Shown piece after piece: positions 18,859 to 28,401 of a DNA stretch of 64,000 bases (positions are counted from its first letter, which is position 1; the number at the start of each line of letters is the position of its first letter). This DNA comes from Clostridium cavendishii DSM 21758. GTDB lineage: Bacteria; Bacillota; Clostridia; Clostridiales; Clostridiaceae. Where the stretch lies: NCBI RefSeq assembly GCF_900141845.1, contig NZ_FQZB01000009.1, positions 186,001-250,000 on the forward strand. The letters are read 5' to 3'. The translations under genes and the position numbers were made by a program. The notes under the pieces are model-generated. The model ran no database searches and had not been told where the DNA came from. It was given only the letters and a program-made list of their open reading frames with translations.

Positions 18859-19398
18859 ATGGCTGAAATAGCATTTAAGATTGACAATCGTTCATTGAAG
18901 CAACAACCTAAAAATATAAGAAAAGAAGGTAAAATACCAGGTATTATCTATGGTGAATTTTTAAAAACACCTATACCTATACAAGTAAAAAACAATATAC
19001 TTACTAAATTATTAAAATCTAATTCTAATGGTTCTATAATTCCATTAAATGTAGAAAATAAAATTAGAAACTGTGTTGTGAAAGACGTTCAAAAAGATCA
19101 TTTAGGAAATCTAATTCATATTGACTTTCAATATGTCAAGGATAATGAAGTAATAAAAATGAAAATACCTGTAAAGTATTTAGGTCAAGAAAATTTAGAA
19201 AATAAAAGATTAGTTTTAGAAACATATACTCCATTTCTTGAATTACAAGGTGAAGTAGAAAAGATACCTGAATTTATAGAATTTGACATATCAAATTTAA
19301 ATTATGAAGATAAAGTATTCGCTAAAGATATTCCTCTGCCTAAAGATATAAATCTTTTAACAGAAACTGAAACTCTTTTAGCTATTGTAAACGGATAA
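18859..19398 (+). CDS. Second, divergent L25/Ctc-like ribosomal protein
   Basis: 179 residues. It keeps the L25 outline: RKEGKIPGIIYGEF at the N-terminus, VKDVQKDHLGNLIHIDFQYV in the 5S-binding domain and IPEFIEFDISNLN in the C-terminal beta domain. It differs widely from the copy at 8279-8860 and lacks the acidic tail. ATG follows AAAAGAGG. The two could be condition-specific alternatives, or this one may have a distinct RNA target. The leader with its small upstream ORF sets its control apart from the main copy. Confidence 0.85.
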   Translation: MAEIAFKIDNRSLKQQPKNIRKEGKIPGIIYGEFLKTPIPIQVKNNILTKLLKSNSNGSIIPLNVENKIRNCVVKDVQKDHLGNLIHIDFQYVKDNEVIKMKIPVKYLGQENLENKRLVLETYTPFLELQGEVEKIPEFIEFDISNLNYEDKVFAKDIPLPKDINLLTETETLLAIVNG

Positions 19399-19406
19399 CA
19401 TAAAAT

Positions 19407-19439
19407 GCTCAACATTTTAAACACATGTTGAGCGTTTTT
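19407..19439 (+). terminator. Terminator of the second L25 gene
   Basis: GCTCAACAT (19407-19415) pairs perfectly with ATGTTGAGC (19425-19433) and is followed by GTTTTTATTT. It begins 8 bp after the stop codon. Confidence 0.9.
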
Positions 19440-19468
19440 ATTTAATAAAAATCAAATAATCTATTCTA

Positions 19469-20299
19469 TCATTTAACACTTTCCTTTTTCTTATTAATAA
19501 TTAAAGATGCAATAACACTTATAACTAATATAAAAATAATTACAAGAATGGATATATGTATAGGTATATGATATTTAAATGAAATACCTATTTTTATACC
19601 TGTAAATATAAGTATAGCTCCTACGCCATACTTTACATATTCAAAACTACTATGTAATTTTTCTAATAAGAAATATAAATTTCTTAAACCAAGTATTGCA
19701 AGAATATTAGAACTATAAACTATAAATGGATCTGTAGTTATTGCAAATATAGCCGGAATTGAATCTATTGCAAATATAACATCAGAACCTTCTATTAAAA
19801 ATAACAGAGCAAATAAAGGTGTGGCATGAAGAACATTATTCTTCCTTACAAAAAATTTTTCTCCATGCAGTTCTTCTGTTACTGGCATTAACTTTTTTAA
19901 TAGTTTTATTAACTTACTATTTTCATAAGACACATCCTTTTCTTCGTTCTTAACTATCTTTATACCACTAATAATTAAAACTATTCCAAAGACATATAAT
20001 ACCCATCTAAATTTATTAACAATAGCTATTCCTAATACAACAAAAATAAGTCTTAATATAATCGCACCAATAATTCCATATTTTAATATCCTTTTTTGAT
20101 AAGCACTTTCAATTCCAAAGCTAGTAAATATTAATAAAAATAAAAATAGATTATCTACACTAAGACTAAGTTCAATAATATATCCACCCAAAAATTCTAA
20201 GGCTTTTTCGCTACCCATATAGAACCATATCCCACAATTTATTAATACCGCTAATAAAACTATGCCTATGAATTTCCACAAATGATTTTTTATTGACAT
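19469..20299 (-). CDS. TerC family membrane protein (probable metal exporter)
   Basis: 276 residues with about eight membrane helices. The TerC signatures are present: ELSLSVDNLFLFLLIF near residue 45 and LFLIEGSDVIFAIDSIPAIFAIT near residue 170, both carrying the acidic residues thought to bind metal. Characterised TerC proteins (Bacillus, E. coli Alx) export manganese, in some cases to metalate secreted enzymes. ATG follows AGGAGG. I looked upstream for the yybP-ykoY manganese riboswitch and did not find it. Single-gene unit. Confidence 0.9.
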   Translation of the reverse strand: MSIKNHLWKFIGIVLLAVLINCGIWFYMGSEKALEFLGGYIIELSLSVDNLFLFLLIFTSFGIESAYQKRILKYGIIGAIILRLIFVVLGIAIVNKFRWVLYVFGIVLIISGIKIVKNEEKDVSYENSKLIKLLKKLMPVTEELHGEKFFVRKNNVLHATPLFALLFLIEGSDVIFAIDSIPAIFAITTDPFIVYSSNILAILGLRNLYFLLEKLHSSFEYVKYGVGAILIFTGIKIGISFKYHIPIHISILVIIFILVISVIASLIINKKKESVK

Positions 20300-20404
20300 A
20301 TTAAACCTCCTCGTATATTTTGAAATTAAAATGAACTTTGAATAATATATATCATCTCTATATTATTTCAAATTCTATATGATTTAATTCGAATTACAAG
20401 AAAG

Positions 20405-20438
20405 AAGACCATAAAATAAATATTTATTTTATGGTCTT
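20405..20438. terminator. Perfect 34-bp palindrome, bidirectional terminator
   Basis: AAGACCATAAAATAAAT and its exact complement abut without a loop (20405-20421 with 20422-20438). It lies 23 bp downstream of the DUF1349 gene and ends the minus-strand glycan operon before terC. Confidence 0.75.
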
Positions 20439-20461
20439 TATATAGAAAATGATTTATTTAA

Positions 20462-21049
20462 CTATTTATGAGGTAACCATATACATTTTGTAAATTCAAA
20501 TTCAGTAAAAGTTGCAGTAAATGAAGACTCCTCTGGACTACATGCATAAATCCCTATTTGTATTTCACCATTACCCTCAAACAAATGAAAAATTCTCATC
20601 TGTTTAAAATTCACTCCATCTTCAGAATTTTCAATACAATAATCACTTTCTCTACGACTAAGTCTATAATACATTGATTTGTTTGATGCCGAAATATCAG
20701 TGGTAGCCCAATCAGAGTAACCATTGTTTGTAACAACGCTACCAAGTCTTTGAATTTTATCATTTTCATATTCAATAGAAGCCTTAAACCAGTTATCACT
20801 ATTTTGATATATTATAACACCACATTGATCGAAACGATTTTTACTATTAAATTCAGTTTTAACTATAAAAGAAAAAAATTTTTCATTGTTTTTTATAAGC
20901 AATGTATGTGCATTATCATTACGAAAACCATAATAAGTTCTTTGCCAATAATCAGTTCTAGGCTCAGTAACAATAGAAATTTTTTCTTTTAGAATTGTAT
21001 ATTCTTTTGGCTCATTAATCCAAAATAAATTTTTCTTAGAAAACATCAT
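20462..21049 (-). CDS. DUF1349 (concanavalin-like) protein
   Basis: 195 residues, cytoplasmic, all-beta by appearance. NLFWINEPKEY at the N-terminus, TDYWQRTYYGFRNDN, DQCGVIIYQNSDNWFKASIEYEN and the C-terminal YACSPEESSFTATFTEF match the DUF1349 jelly-roll family (lectin/glucanase fold). No catalytic glutamate pair is obvious, so it probably binds rather than cleaves a sugar. The ATG follows AGGGGAAGGA, and the operon with the acetyltransferase and GH31 enzyme supports a role in carbohydrate use. Confidence 0.82.
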   Translation of the reverse strand: MMFSKKNLFWINEPKEYTILKEKISIVTEPRTDYWQRTYYGFRNDNAHTLLIKNNEKFFSFIVKTEFNSKNRFDQCGVIIYQNSDNWFKASIEYENDKIQRLGSVVTNNGYSDWATTDISASNKSMYYRLSRRESDYCIENSEDGVNFKQMRIFHLFEGNGEIQIGIYACSPEESSFTATFTEFEFTKCIWLPHK

Positions 21050-21090
21050 TTTTAAAATCCTTCCCCTCTAAAAATTCAACAATTTGTAAT

Positions 21091-21645
21091 TCAACAATTT
21101 ATCTTTCTTATAACTTTACATGGATTTCCTACTGCTAAAACATTATCTTCAATATCCTTAGCAACTACGCTTCCTGCACCTATTACAGTATTTTTTCCAA
21201 TCTTTACACCTGGACAAATAATTGCTCCCCCACCTATCCAAACATTATCTCCTATTTCAATGGCATAACCCATTTCCTGTCCATCAACTCTCTTTTCTAC
21301 TTCTACTGGATGTGTTGCTGTATAAACTTGTACGTTAGGAGCAAATAAAACATTATTTCCTATCTTAACCTTGTTAACATCAAGTATAGTACAATTATGA
21401 TTAGCATAGAAGTCTTTGCCTATTTCTATGTTATATCCATAATCACAAAAGAAATTTGGTTCTATATGACATGTATTCTCTGTTCTAAAAAGTTCTTTTA
21501 ATACTCTCCCTCTTTCTTCAAATTCATCTGGCTCTAATGAATTAAATTTTTTACATAGTTTCTTAGCTCTTATTCTATCATTAAAAAGTTCTTCATCCAT
21601 AGGATTATAAATCATTCCTAAAAGCATTTTTTCTTTTTCTGTCAT
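21091..21645 (-). CDS. Maltose/galactoside O-acetyltransferase family protein
   Basis: About 184 residues. N-terminal MLLGMIYNPMDEELFNDR is the Maa/NodL signature. Left-handed beta-helix hexapeptides run from about residue 70 to 175 (IGNNVLFAPNVQVYTATHPV with the catalytic His, then IGDNVWIGGGAIICPGVKIG, IGAGSVVAKDI). It transfers acetyl from acetyl-CoA to a sugar hydroxyl, perhaps for detoxifying or exporting excess sugar. Start 21645 is used since the ATG at 21654 abuts the AGGAG site. It follows the GH31 gene closely. Confidence 0.9.
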   Translation of the reverse strand: MTEKEKMLLGMIYNPMDEELFNDRIRAKKLCKKFNSLEPDEFEERGRVLKELFRTENTCHIEPNFFCDYGYNIEIGKDFYANHNCTILDVNKVKIGNNVLFAPNVQVYTATHPVEVEKRVDGQEMGYAIEIGDNVWIGGGAIICPGVKIGKNTVIGAGSVVAKDIEDNVLAVGNPCKVIRKINC

Positions 21646-21657
21646 AAATATCATCTC

Positions 21658-24009
21658 CTATTTTATCACTATTGTTCCTTCTTCTGCTGGTATATTAAAT
21701 TCTATACCATTATTATTTTCTACAAATTCTATCTTATTATTACCAAAATATACTTCTTTTGCATTATCATTATAAACTACCTTTAAACTTTTATAAACTT
21801 TAAAACCTTCATTAACTTTTCTTACATTAATAATAGTTTCTTCTTTAGCTTCTATAGAGAACTTATATAAAGTATATTCTCCATCTCTATATTTAAAGCT
21901 TTCACCATCATCAATATAGTGCTCATATTCTCCATTACCACTATAGATATCTAAAGTTAATTCTTTTATTTCTTTTTCACCTATATAGTTTTGTTCTGGA
22001 TAGTTTGGTATTATGCTACCTGCTTTAATGTATATAGGACAAGTGTCAAGTGGGGCATTCTTTAATATAGTTTTTCCACCTTCTATTTTTTCTTTAGTCC
22101 AATAATCAATCCAAGTTCCTTCTGGTATATATACTGATCTATAAGTCTTACCTTGTTCTAGGATTGGAGCTACCATTATATTTTCACCAAATAAGAATTG
22201 ATCATTTATTTCATAAACATTCTTATCATTTGAATAATGGAGAACTAACGGTCTCATTACTGGTAATCCTGTATTTTCTCCTTTCCACATTAAATCATAT
22301 AAATATGGAAGTAATTTATACCTAAGCTTAATATATTTTCTATTTATATTTAAAGTTTCCCCATTAAAAGCCCAAGGTTCTTGATCTCTAGTACGAATAC
22401 ATGAATGATTTCTAAATAAAGGAGTAAATGTTCCTACTTGAACCCATCTTGATAAAAGTTCTGCTGTACAATCAAAGCTAAAACCTCCTACATCAGTTCC
22501 ACAGAAACTCATCCCACTCATACCTAGATTTAAAAGCATAGGTACTGACATTCTCAAATGTTCCCAGAAGCTTTGGTTATCTCCAGTCCATACTGTTGAA
22601 TATTTTTGTATTCCTGCATAAGCAGCTCTTGTTATAATATATGGTCTCTTTCCACTATGTTTTTTAATTCCTTCAAAAGTTGCTTTTGCCATAAGATGAC
22701 CATATATATTATGAATTTCTGTATGATCTGAATTTCTTCCATCATTTTTAAACTGTACATCATCTGGAAGTGGTCCATTAAAGCTAGCAGGCTCATTCAT
22801 ATCATTCCATATTCCAGACACTCCTGCATCTAACATTATCTTTTGATTTTCTCCCCACCATTTTCTAGTAGCTTCTTCTGAAAAGTCTGGAAATACTGAA
22901 TCTCCTGGCCAAACCTTATTAACATATGTTACTCCATCTTTATCTGTCGCAAAGTAACCATTCTTTAAGCCTTCTTCATAAATATTATAATTTTTTTCTT
23001 TTTTAACGCCTGGATCTATAATTGTAACTATCTTAAAACCATCTTCTTTTAACTCTTTTAAAGCTTTCTTTTCATCCTTAAACTTTTCATTATCCCAAGT
23101 AAATACTTTATAATTATCCATATAATCTATATCTAAATGAATAACATCACAAGGAATATCATTTTCTCTAAAATTTTTAGCAATTTCTCTAACTCTTGTC
23201 TCTGGTGCATAAGACCATCTACTTTGTTGATATCCTAGTGTCCATAATTGTGGAAGAGGAGTTCTTCCTGTTAAATCAGTATATCTTCTTAAAATGTCGC
23301 AAATATTATTTCCACCTATAAAATAGTAATCTAAATTACCATCATCTGCTCCAAAATAATAATAATTTGAGTTTTCCTTAGCCATATCAAAATATGATTT
23401 AAAAGTATTATCAAAGAACATACCAAATACACAATCTTCTCTTAAAGTTATAAAAAATGGTATTGATTTATAAAGTGATTTGTGACTTTCTACATGTGGA
23501 CTTGGATCGTCTGTATTCCACATTTCATAACCATAACCCCTTTTGTTTAAATGTCCTGTTTTATCTCCAAGTCCATAAAACTTTTCATCACCAAATATCT
23601 TTTTAACAACTTCTATCTTATGTTTTTCTTTATTAGCTTCTACTGCATGCCCTTCCCCTTCAGCAATGCTTCCATTACCTCTTCTAATGAAAGGATCTCT
23701 TTCACCCTTATAATCCTCACATAAAACCTTTCCATTCTTGTCATAAAAATCTACTTTAAATTCATCATAAACCCTAACCTCTAACTCATCAGTTTTAATT
23801 TTAATATAATTCCCCTTATTTTGAACTGTAAAATCACAATTTTCAACCTTTAAATCTTCTATGGCTCTTGAATAATGATCATCATATTTTAAACCTGAAA
23901 AAATATTTATGATAAAAGGATTTATTACTTCAATCCTTCCTTCTCCATTTTCAAATTTAAAAAACACCTTGCTGCCTTCTATATTACGCTTAATTATTTT
24001 TCCAAACAT
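21658..24009 (-). CDS. Glycoside hydrolase family 31 alpha-glucosidase
   Basis: 783 residues. The catalytic nucleophile is Asp403 in GIWNDMNEPASF; the acid/base is Asp477 in TVWTGDNQS. Upstream, FYGLGDKTGHLNKRG and PLPQLWTLGYQQSRWSY are GH31 hallmarks. No signal peptide is seen, so it acts in the cytoplasm on imported alpha-glucosides; xylosidase specificity cannot be excluded. It heads an operon with the acetyltransferase and DUF1349 gene and faces an AraC regulator across a 142-bp promoter region. ATG follows AAGGAG. Confidence 0.95.
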   Translation of the reverse strand: MFGKIIKRNIEGSKVFFKFENGEGRIEVINPFIINIFSGLKYDDHYSRAIEDLKVENCDFTVQNKGNYIKIKTDELEVRVYDEFKVDFYDKNGKVLCEDYKGERDPFIRRGNGSIAEGEGHAVEANKEKHKIEVVKKIFGDEKFYGLGDKTGHLNKRGYGYEMWNTDDPSPHVESHKSLYKSIPFFITLREDCVFGMFFDNTFKSYFDMAKENSNYYYFGADDGNLDYYFIGGNNICDILRRYTDLTGRTPLPQLWTLGYQQSRWSYAPETRVREIAKNFRENDIPCDVIHLDIDYMDNYKVFTWDNEKFKDEKKALKELKEDGFKIVTIIDPGVKKEKNYNIYEEGLKNGYFATDKDGVTYVNKVWPGDSVFPDFSEEATRKWWGENQKIMLDAGVSGIWNDMNEPASFNGPLPDDVQFKNDGRNSDHTEIHNIYGHLMAKATFEGIKKHSGKRPYIITRAAYAGIQKYSTVWTGDNQSFWEHLRMSVPMLLNLGMSGMSFCGTDVGGFSFDCTAELLSRWVQVGTFTPLFRNHSCIRTRDQEPWAFNGETLNINRKYIKLRYKLLPYLYDLMWKGENTGLPVMRPLVLHYSNDKNVYEINDQFLFGENIMVAPILEQGKTYRSVYIPEGTWIDYWTKEKIEGGKTILKNAPLDTCPIYIKAGSIIPNYPEQNYIGEKEIKELTLDIYSGNGEYEHYIDDGESFKYRDGEYTLYKFSIEAKEETIINVRKVNEGFKVYKSLKVVYNDNAKEVYFGNNKIEFVENNNGIEFNIPAEEGTIVIK

Positions 24010-24044
24010 AGTATCACTCCTTAAAATTTATATTGTATATTTCT

Positions 24045-24092
24045 CATTTAAATACTATATTAATATTATATATATTAAAGCATTTAAATACT
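24045..24092. promoter_or_regulatory. Direct repeat between GH31 and araC, candidate regulator site
   Basis: CATTTAAATACT occurs at 24045-24056 and again at 24081-24092, 36 bp apart, in the divergent intergenic region. Direct half-sites are how AraC-family proteins usually bind, so these are candidate operators for the adjacent regulator. Both copies are AT-rich and chance recurrence is possible. Confidence 0.4.
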
Positions 24093-24151
24093 TGCTGTAT
24101 TTTAGCTTAAAAATAACATTATTTTGACTTTCACGTATTAAGGAGATTTCT

Positions 24152-25030
24152 ATGAATACTGAAAAAAATACTTTAAGAGAAACAGTTTCTCGTGAAAATT
24201 CACCCATTCCCTTCTATGTTTATAAACAAAATTGGATTAACTGTAATTTATATCTTCATTGGCATAATGAAGTTGAATTTATATACGTAGAAAAAGGGAA
24301 AATTATTTTCAATATTAACACCGTACCTATTAAAGTTTCTGAAGGTGAAGCTATAATTATAAATAGTGGTAGCTTACATTCAGCAAATTGTGTTAAAGAT
24401 GTTCCATCCATACATCATGCTATATTGTTTGATTTAAATATTTTAAATAGCTCTTATGATGATTATTATCAAACTAAATATATAAAACCACTTTTAGATG
24501 GTGAACTAAAATTTCCTTTGATAATAGATAAAGAAAATCCTTGGGGAAAATCAATTATAAGTGAGCTAAAAGAAATAATTAATATTCATGATAATAAACT
24601 AATTGCATGGGAATTAGACCTAAAGATAAGTATTTATAAAATCTTATCTATATTTATAAAAGAAAATAATCTTGCTTTTAAAGATGGCCTAGACTCCTCT
24701 AAACTAGGAAATAAAATAGATATTATAAAGAAAATTTTAAATTACATCCATAAAAATTATATGAGTAAAATATATATAGAGGATTTAGCCAAAGAAGTAA
24801 ATATGAATCCTCAATACTTTTGTAGATTCTTTAAAAATAATATTTCTAAAACCCCTGTAGAATATATTAATGAATATAGAATTAATAAAGCAGTAAAGAT
24901 AATTCAGACAGAAGATAAAAGAATATTAGACATTTGTTTTGAAGTTGGCTTTGATAATTTTAGCTATTTCATTAAAAAATTTAAGGAATATAAAGGGGTC
25001 ACACCTAATAAATATAAAAAACTAGTTTAA
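24152..25030 (+). CDS. AraC family transcriptional regulator
   Basis: 292 residues. An N-terminal cupin sensor domain (about 20-150; LHWHNEVEFIYVEKG, then IINSGSLHSA) is followed by two helix-turn-helix motifs: IYIEDLAKEVNMNPQYFCRFFK near 210-230 and ILDICFEVGFDNFSYFIKKFKEY near 255-280, ending in GVTPNKYKK. Such proteins sense a sugar and usually activate an adjacent operon, here the divergent GH31 operon. ATG follows AAGGAG. A hairpin terminator overlaps the stop. Confidence 0.93.
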   Translation: MNTEKNTLRETVSRENSPIPFYVYKQNWINCNLYLHWHNEVEFIYVEKGKIIFNINTVPIKVSEGEAIIINSGSLHSANCVKDVPSIHHAILFDLNILNSSYDDYYQTKYIKPLLDGELKFPLIIDKENPWGKSIISELKEIINIHDNKLIAWELDLKISIYKILSIFIKENNLAFKDGLDSSKLGNKIDIIKKILNYIHKNYMSKIYIEDLAKEVNMNPQYFCRFFKNNISKTPVEYINEYRINKAVKIIQTEDKRILDICFEVGFDNFSYFIKKFKEYKGVTPNKYKKLV

Positions 25031-25054
25031 TCCTTTGTTTAAACTAGCTTTTTG
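25022..25054 (+). terminator. Terminator of the araC-type gene
   Basis: CTAGTTTAA (25022-25030) pairs perfectly with TTAAACTAG (25039-25047) and is followed by CTTTTTG. The stop codon forms part of the 5' arm. Confidence 0.8.
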
Positions 25055-25063
25055 TATTAGAAA

Positions 25064-26551
25064 TTATATTTTATTTTCCACCAACTTTTGACTTAATTCA
25101 TAAATATCATTAACGGAATCTACCATAGTTAAAATATCTTGATTTTGCTCAGCTGCACTTGATAATATCTCTTCCGTTGATGCTGCATGTTCTTCTGATA
25201 TAGCTGAAATATTATCTACCTGGGATTCAATATTCTTAAACAATCCTGTAGCAATATTTATAGTTTCATTTTGTTTTATTATATATCCATTTGTTTCTTC
25301 AAAGGATTCATGAATCTTACTAAACTTCTCTGAAACTTTATTAACAATTTTACTTCCTTCAGTAACAGCTAAATCTCCTTCCTTAACTTTATCTACTGCA
25401 TCATTAGTATTAATAGTTATATTCTCAATAATTTTATTAATATCACCAACGATGCTTGTACTTTTATCAGCTAGCTTTCTTATTTCATCAGCAACAACTG
25501 CAAAGCCTTTTCCTTCTTCTCCTGCCCTAGCCGCTTCAATAGCCGCATTTAAAGACAAAAGATTTGTTTGTTTCGCGATTTGAGTTATACTTTCTAAAAA
25601 ACTATTTATTTCATTCAAATTATCTTGAAGCCTCATAACAGTAGATAAAGCAATTCCTACTGCTTGATTTACTGTCGCCATTTTGCTGTTCATATCAGTA
25701 ATATCTTTAGCACCTTCTTCAACTTCTCTATTCATAACTAAAGTTATTTGAGAAATTTCCTTTGAAAATCCCTGAATATTTTCCATACTTAATACAGTAT
25801 CTTGTATAGCTCCTGCAATTTCATTAACACTTTCCGCTTCTTCTTCAGTTCCACTTGCCATATCATGAATAGAATTTGTAATATATCTACTCTTATTTTT
25901 AACTCCATCCAAACTATTTTTAAATATATTTATGTTTTGATCTAATATGTTAGAAGTATCCGAAACAACCTCCATAGACGTTTGTAAACTCTTCAATAAG
26001 TCATTGGTTTCTTTTTCCTTCTGTTTTACAGAAAAAACTAAATTATTCCCCCATTTTGTCATAAAGAACAGAAGTAATATAATTCCATCTACTATAATCA
26101 AATTACTTATAAATATTAAAGTATTCCAATTACTACCCAAAAGCTTAGCTGGAGCAATTATATATATAACTATCCAACTAATATTAAGTAAAGCACCTTG
26201 AGCCAATATTAATCTTTCTTCAAAATAAAGGGCTACCACAATGAAACTAATAAAGAAAATAGAATATGTTGATAAATCAAACTTTTCATTAAAATAGCTA
26301 ATAGCTAAGGTTGAGAGAAGTACTAAAGTTCCAAAAGATATAGCCTTTATATTTTTATTAAAATTTATCTTAAATATTAATAATGCAATTACTTCCACTG
26401 GTACCCCTTGATAAATAGCATCTGTTCCCGCCTTACTACCACCTAAAATAAACGCTGATATTATAGATATTAGAATTATTGATGTAATAACTAAAAAATT
26501 AATTTTATTAACCAAATTGAAATTAAATCCTTGTTGCTTTTGTTCTTTCAT
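25064..26551 (-). CDS. Methyl-accepting chemotaxis protein with membrane-embedded N-terminus
   Basis: 495 residues. The first about 180 residues form five or six membrane helices with hardly any extracellular loop, so it probably senses via the membrane or cytoplasm. The signalling hairpin is canonical: ITQIAKQTNLLSLNAAIEAARAGEEGKGFAVVADEIRKLAD near 315-360, flanked by long coiled coils, with AISEEHAASTEEI further on. No HAMP domain is evident. It signals to CheA/CheW, which are not in this window. ATG follows AGAGGTAA. Confidence 0.93.
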   Translation of the reverse strand: MKEQKQQGFNFNLVNKINFLVITSIILISIISAFILGGSKAGTDAIYQGVPVEVIALLIFKINFNKNIKAISFGTLVLLSTLAISYFNEKFDLSTYSIFFISFIVVALYFEERLILAQGALLNISWIVIYIIAPAKLLGSNWNTLIFISNLIIVDGIILLLFFMTKWGNNLVFSVKQKEKETNDLLKSLQTSMEVVSDTSNILDQNINIFKNSLDGVKNKSRYITNSIHDMASGTEEEAESVNEIAGAIQDTVLSMENIQGFSKEISQITLVMNREVEEGAKDITDMNSKMATVNQAVGIALSTVMRLQDNLNEINSFLESITQIAKQTNLLSLNAAIEAARAGEEGKGFAVVADEIRKLADKSTSIVGDINKIIENITINTNDAVDKVKEGDLAVTEGSKIVNKVSEKFSKIHESFEETNGYIIKQNETINIATGLFKNIESQVDNISAISEEHAASTEEILSSAAEQNQDILTMVDSVNDIYELSQKLVENKI

Positions 26552-26902
26552 TATATTTACCTCTTTCGTAATATTAGTTCTATAAAAGCTTTTTATTAAA
26601 ACAAAATTAAAATTTTAATATATATTTTTTCAAATATTTAATATTTGATTTTAAAATATGTTATTTTTAACCAATATGGAGTAAAATTTTATTTTAGTAT
26701 ATCATAATTTGTCCTAAAATGTAAATACTAGAAAAACCAATTCATCATGATTAAGTAAACCTTTACCAAGAATGTACCCTTCATTTATAAATATATAATA
26801 CGTGTTAATACATATCCCTAGATTCATTATAATTACTTTTTTCTATTTATAATCTTTTTAATAAAAATAACCTTAAAATAATATTAAATTTATAAAAAGC
26901 AT

Positions 26903-26931
26903 TTGACTTTATACACTGAAGATAGTATATT
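26903..26931 (+). promoter_or_regulatory. Sigma-A-type promoter for the dicarboxylate symporter
   Basis: TTGACT (26903-26908), exactly 17 bp, then TATATT (26926-26931), about 54 nt before the symporter start. The remainder of the 433-bp gap 26552-26984 is AT-rich with no other feature recognised. Confidence 0.75.
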
Positions 26932-26984
26932 GTATTTAAAGAAAATACACTTGTATTTTAACAAAAGACAAAGAGGTGGGGCAC

Positions 26985-28205
26985 ATGAAAAAAATATCAT
27001 TAATCACAAAAATATTTATCGCACTTATATTAGGAATAACCTTAGGACTAGTTTGTAAATCCATTAACTTAGTCTTTCCTATAAAAATGCTAACAACCTT
27101 TAGTAGCCTATTTGGAAGTTTTTTATCTTTTGTAATTCCGTTAATAATTATAGGGTTTATTGTTCCTGGAATTGCATCACTTGGTAATAAATCTGGTAAA
27201 ACTCTACTTTTAACAACTATTATTGCTTATGTAGCTACTATCACAGCTGGTTTTTGTACCTTTTTAATTGGTTCAAAGCTATTACCTAAGCTTATACAAG
27301 GAGGAATTTTATTAGACCAAAATAAAGTAGATGTTTCTCCAATCTTCAAAATTGATATCCCTCCTATGATGGATGTAATGTCTGCATTAGTATTTGCATT
27401 TATTTTAGGTATCGGGCTATCTAGCATAAAACAAAGTTCTATGCTTAAAGTTATGGACGAATTTAGTTTAATAGTAGGAATGATTATAAAAAACATATTG
27501 ATCCCAGTAGTTCCCTTTTATATAGCTTGTATTTTTGCTAAATTAAGCTTTAGTGGTGAGATTTTTTCAACTTTAAAAGCTTTCGGAATAGTATATTTAA
27601 TTCTTTTTAGTCTACAAGCACTATATATATTAGCTCAATATAGCATTGCAGGAGCTTTAAGACGTGAAAATCCCTTTAAGTTATTTAAGAATATGATACC
27701 AGCTTTTTTAACTGCTGTTGGAACTCAATCCTCAGCAGCAACTATACCTGTAACTTTAGCATCAGCTAAAAATAATAAAGTTAGTGAAGAAATTGCAGAA
27801 TTTGTAATTCCTTTAACTGCTACTATTCATCTTGCTGGTGATACTATTACCTTAGTTTTAACTTCTATGGGTGTTATGTATATGAACGGAAATACACCTA
27901 CATTTGGAACATTTATCCCTTTCATCTTCATGCTTGGAATTACTATGGTTGCTGCACCTGGTATCCCTGGTGGTGGTGTTATGGCTGCCTTAGGACTTTT
28001 ACAAGCTATGCTTGGTTTTGGTTCTTTGGAAAAGCCTATTATGATAGCACTTCATGCCGCACAAGATAGTTTTGGAACAGCTACAAACGTTAGTGGTGAT
28101 GGTGCTATAGCAATGATAGTTGATGAAATCATAAATAGAAGAAAAGTTAAAACTTCTTCTGAAGAACTTTTAAGCGATAATGATCTTGACTTTGAAGCAT
28201 CATAG
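26985..28205 (+). CDS. Dicarboxylate/amino acid:cation symporter (DAACS family)
   Basis: 406 residues, eight membrane helices plus two re-entrant hairpins. The substrate-binding signatures are visible: AVGTQSSAATIPVTLASAK near 250-270 (serine-rich hairpin), LTATIHLAGDTITLVL, and GIPGGGVMAALGLLQAMLG with the following AAQDSFGTATNVSGDGA. Family members import glutamate, aspartate, serine or C4-dicarboxylates with Na+ or H+. Start ATG 26985 is preferred over the GTG at 26976, which lies in the AAGAGGTGG site. Single gene with own promoter and terminator. Confidence 0.93.
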   Translation: MKKISLITKIFIALILGITLGLVCKSINLVFPIKMLTTFSSLFGSFLSFVIPLIIIGFIVPGIASLGNKSGKTLLLTTIIAYVATITAGFCTFLIGSKLLPKLIQGGILLDQNKVDVSPIFKIDIPPMMDVMSALVFAFILGIGLSSIKQSSMLKVMDEFSLIVGMIIKNILIPVVPFYIACIFAKLSFSGEIFSTLKAFGIVYLILFSLQALYILAQYSIAGALRRENPFKLFKNMIPAFLTAVGTQSSAATIPVTLASAKNNKVSEEIAEFVIPLTATIHLAGDTITLVLTSMGVMYMNGNTPTFGTFIPFIFMLGITMVAAPGIPGGGVMAALGLLQAMLGFGSLEKPIMIALHAAQDSFGTATNVSGDGAIAMIVDEIINRRKVKTSSEELLSDNDLDFEAS

Positions 28206-28230
28206 TTTAAGAATAACTAATTCTAATATT

Positions 28231-28263
28231 AAAAGACAGTACTTAATAAATCGCTGTCTTTTA
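28231..28263 (+). terminator. Terminator of the symporter gene
   Basis: AAAAGACAG (28231-28239) pairs perfectly with CTGTCTTTT (28254-28262), 26 bp past the stop. Confidence 0.8.
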
Positions 28264-28372
28264 ATGTTAGAAAACTAATTTTATATACAAAATAAATCAT
28301 TCACCTTATTAATTAATATATAATAACTTTTATTATTTTTGTTATAATTTTTCATTATTAGATTTTAAAACA

Positions 28373-28400
28373 AAAAACAACCAAATATTTGGTTGTTTTT
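28373..28400. terminator. Palindromic terminator after zapA
   Basis: AAAAACAACCAAAT and its exact complement abut (28373-28386 with 28387-28400) directly downstream of the zapA stop, with A/T runs at both ends so it can work in either direction. Confidence 0.8.
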
Positions 28401-28401
28401 A

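Noticed and set aside
20300..20461. yybP-ykoY manganese riboswitch expected before terC
   Set aside because: The short upstream gap is AT-rich and lacks the conserved loops of that riboswitch.
20611..20799. 62-residue ORF within the DUF1349 gene
   Set aside because: Alternative frame of the real gene, no binding site, no family resemblance.
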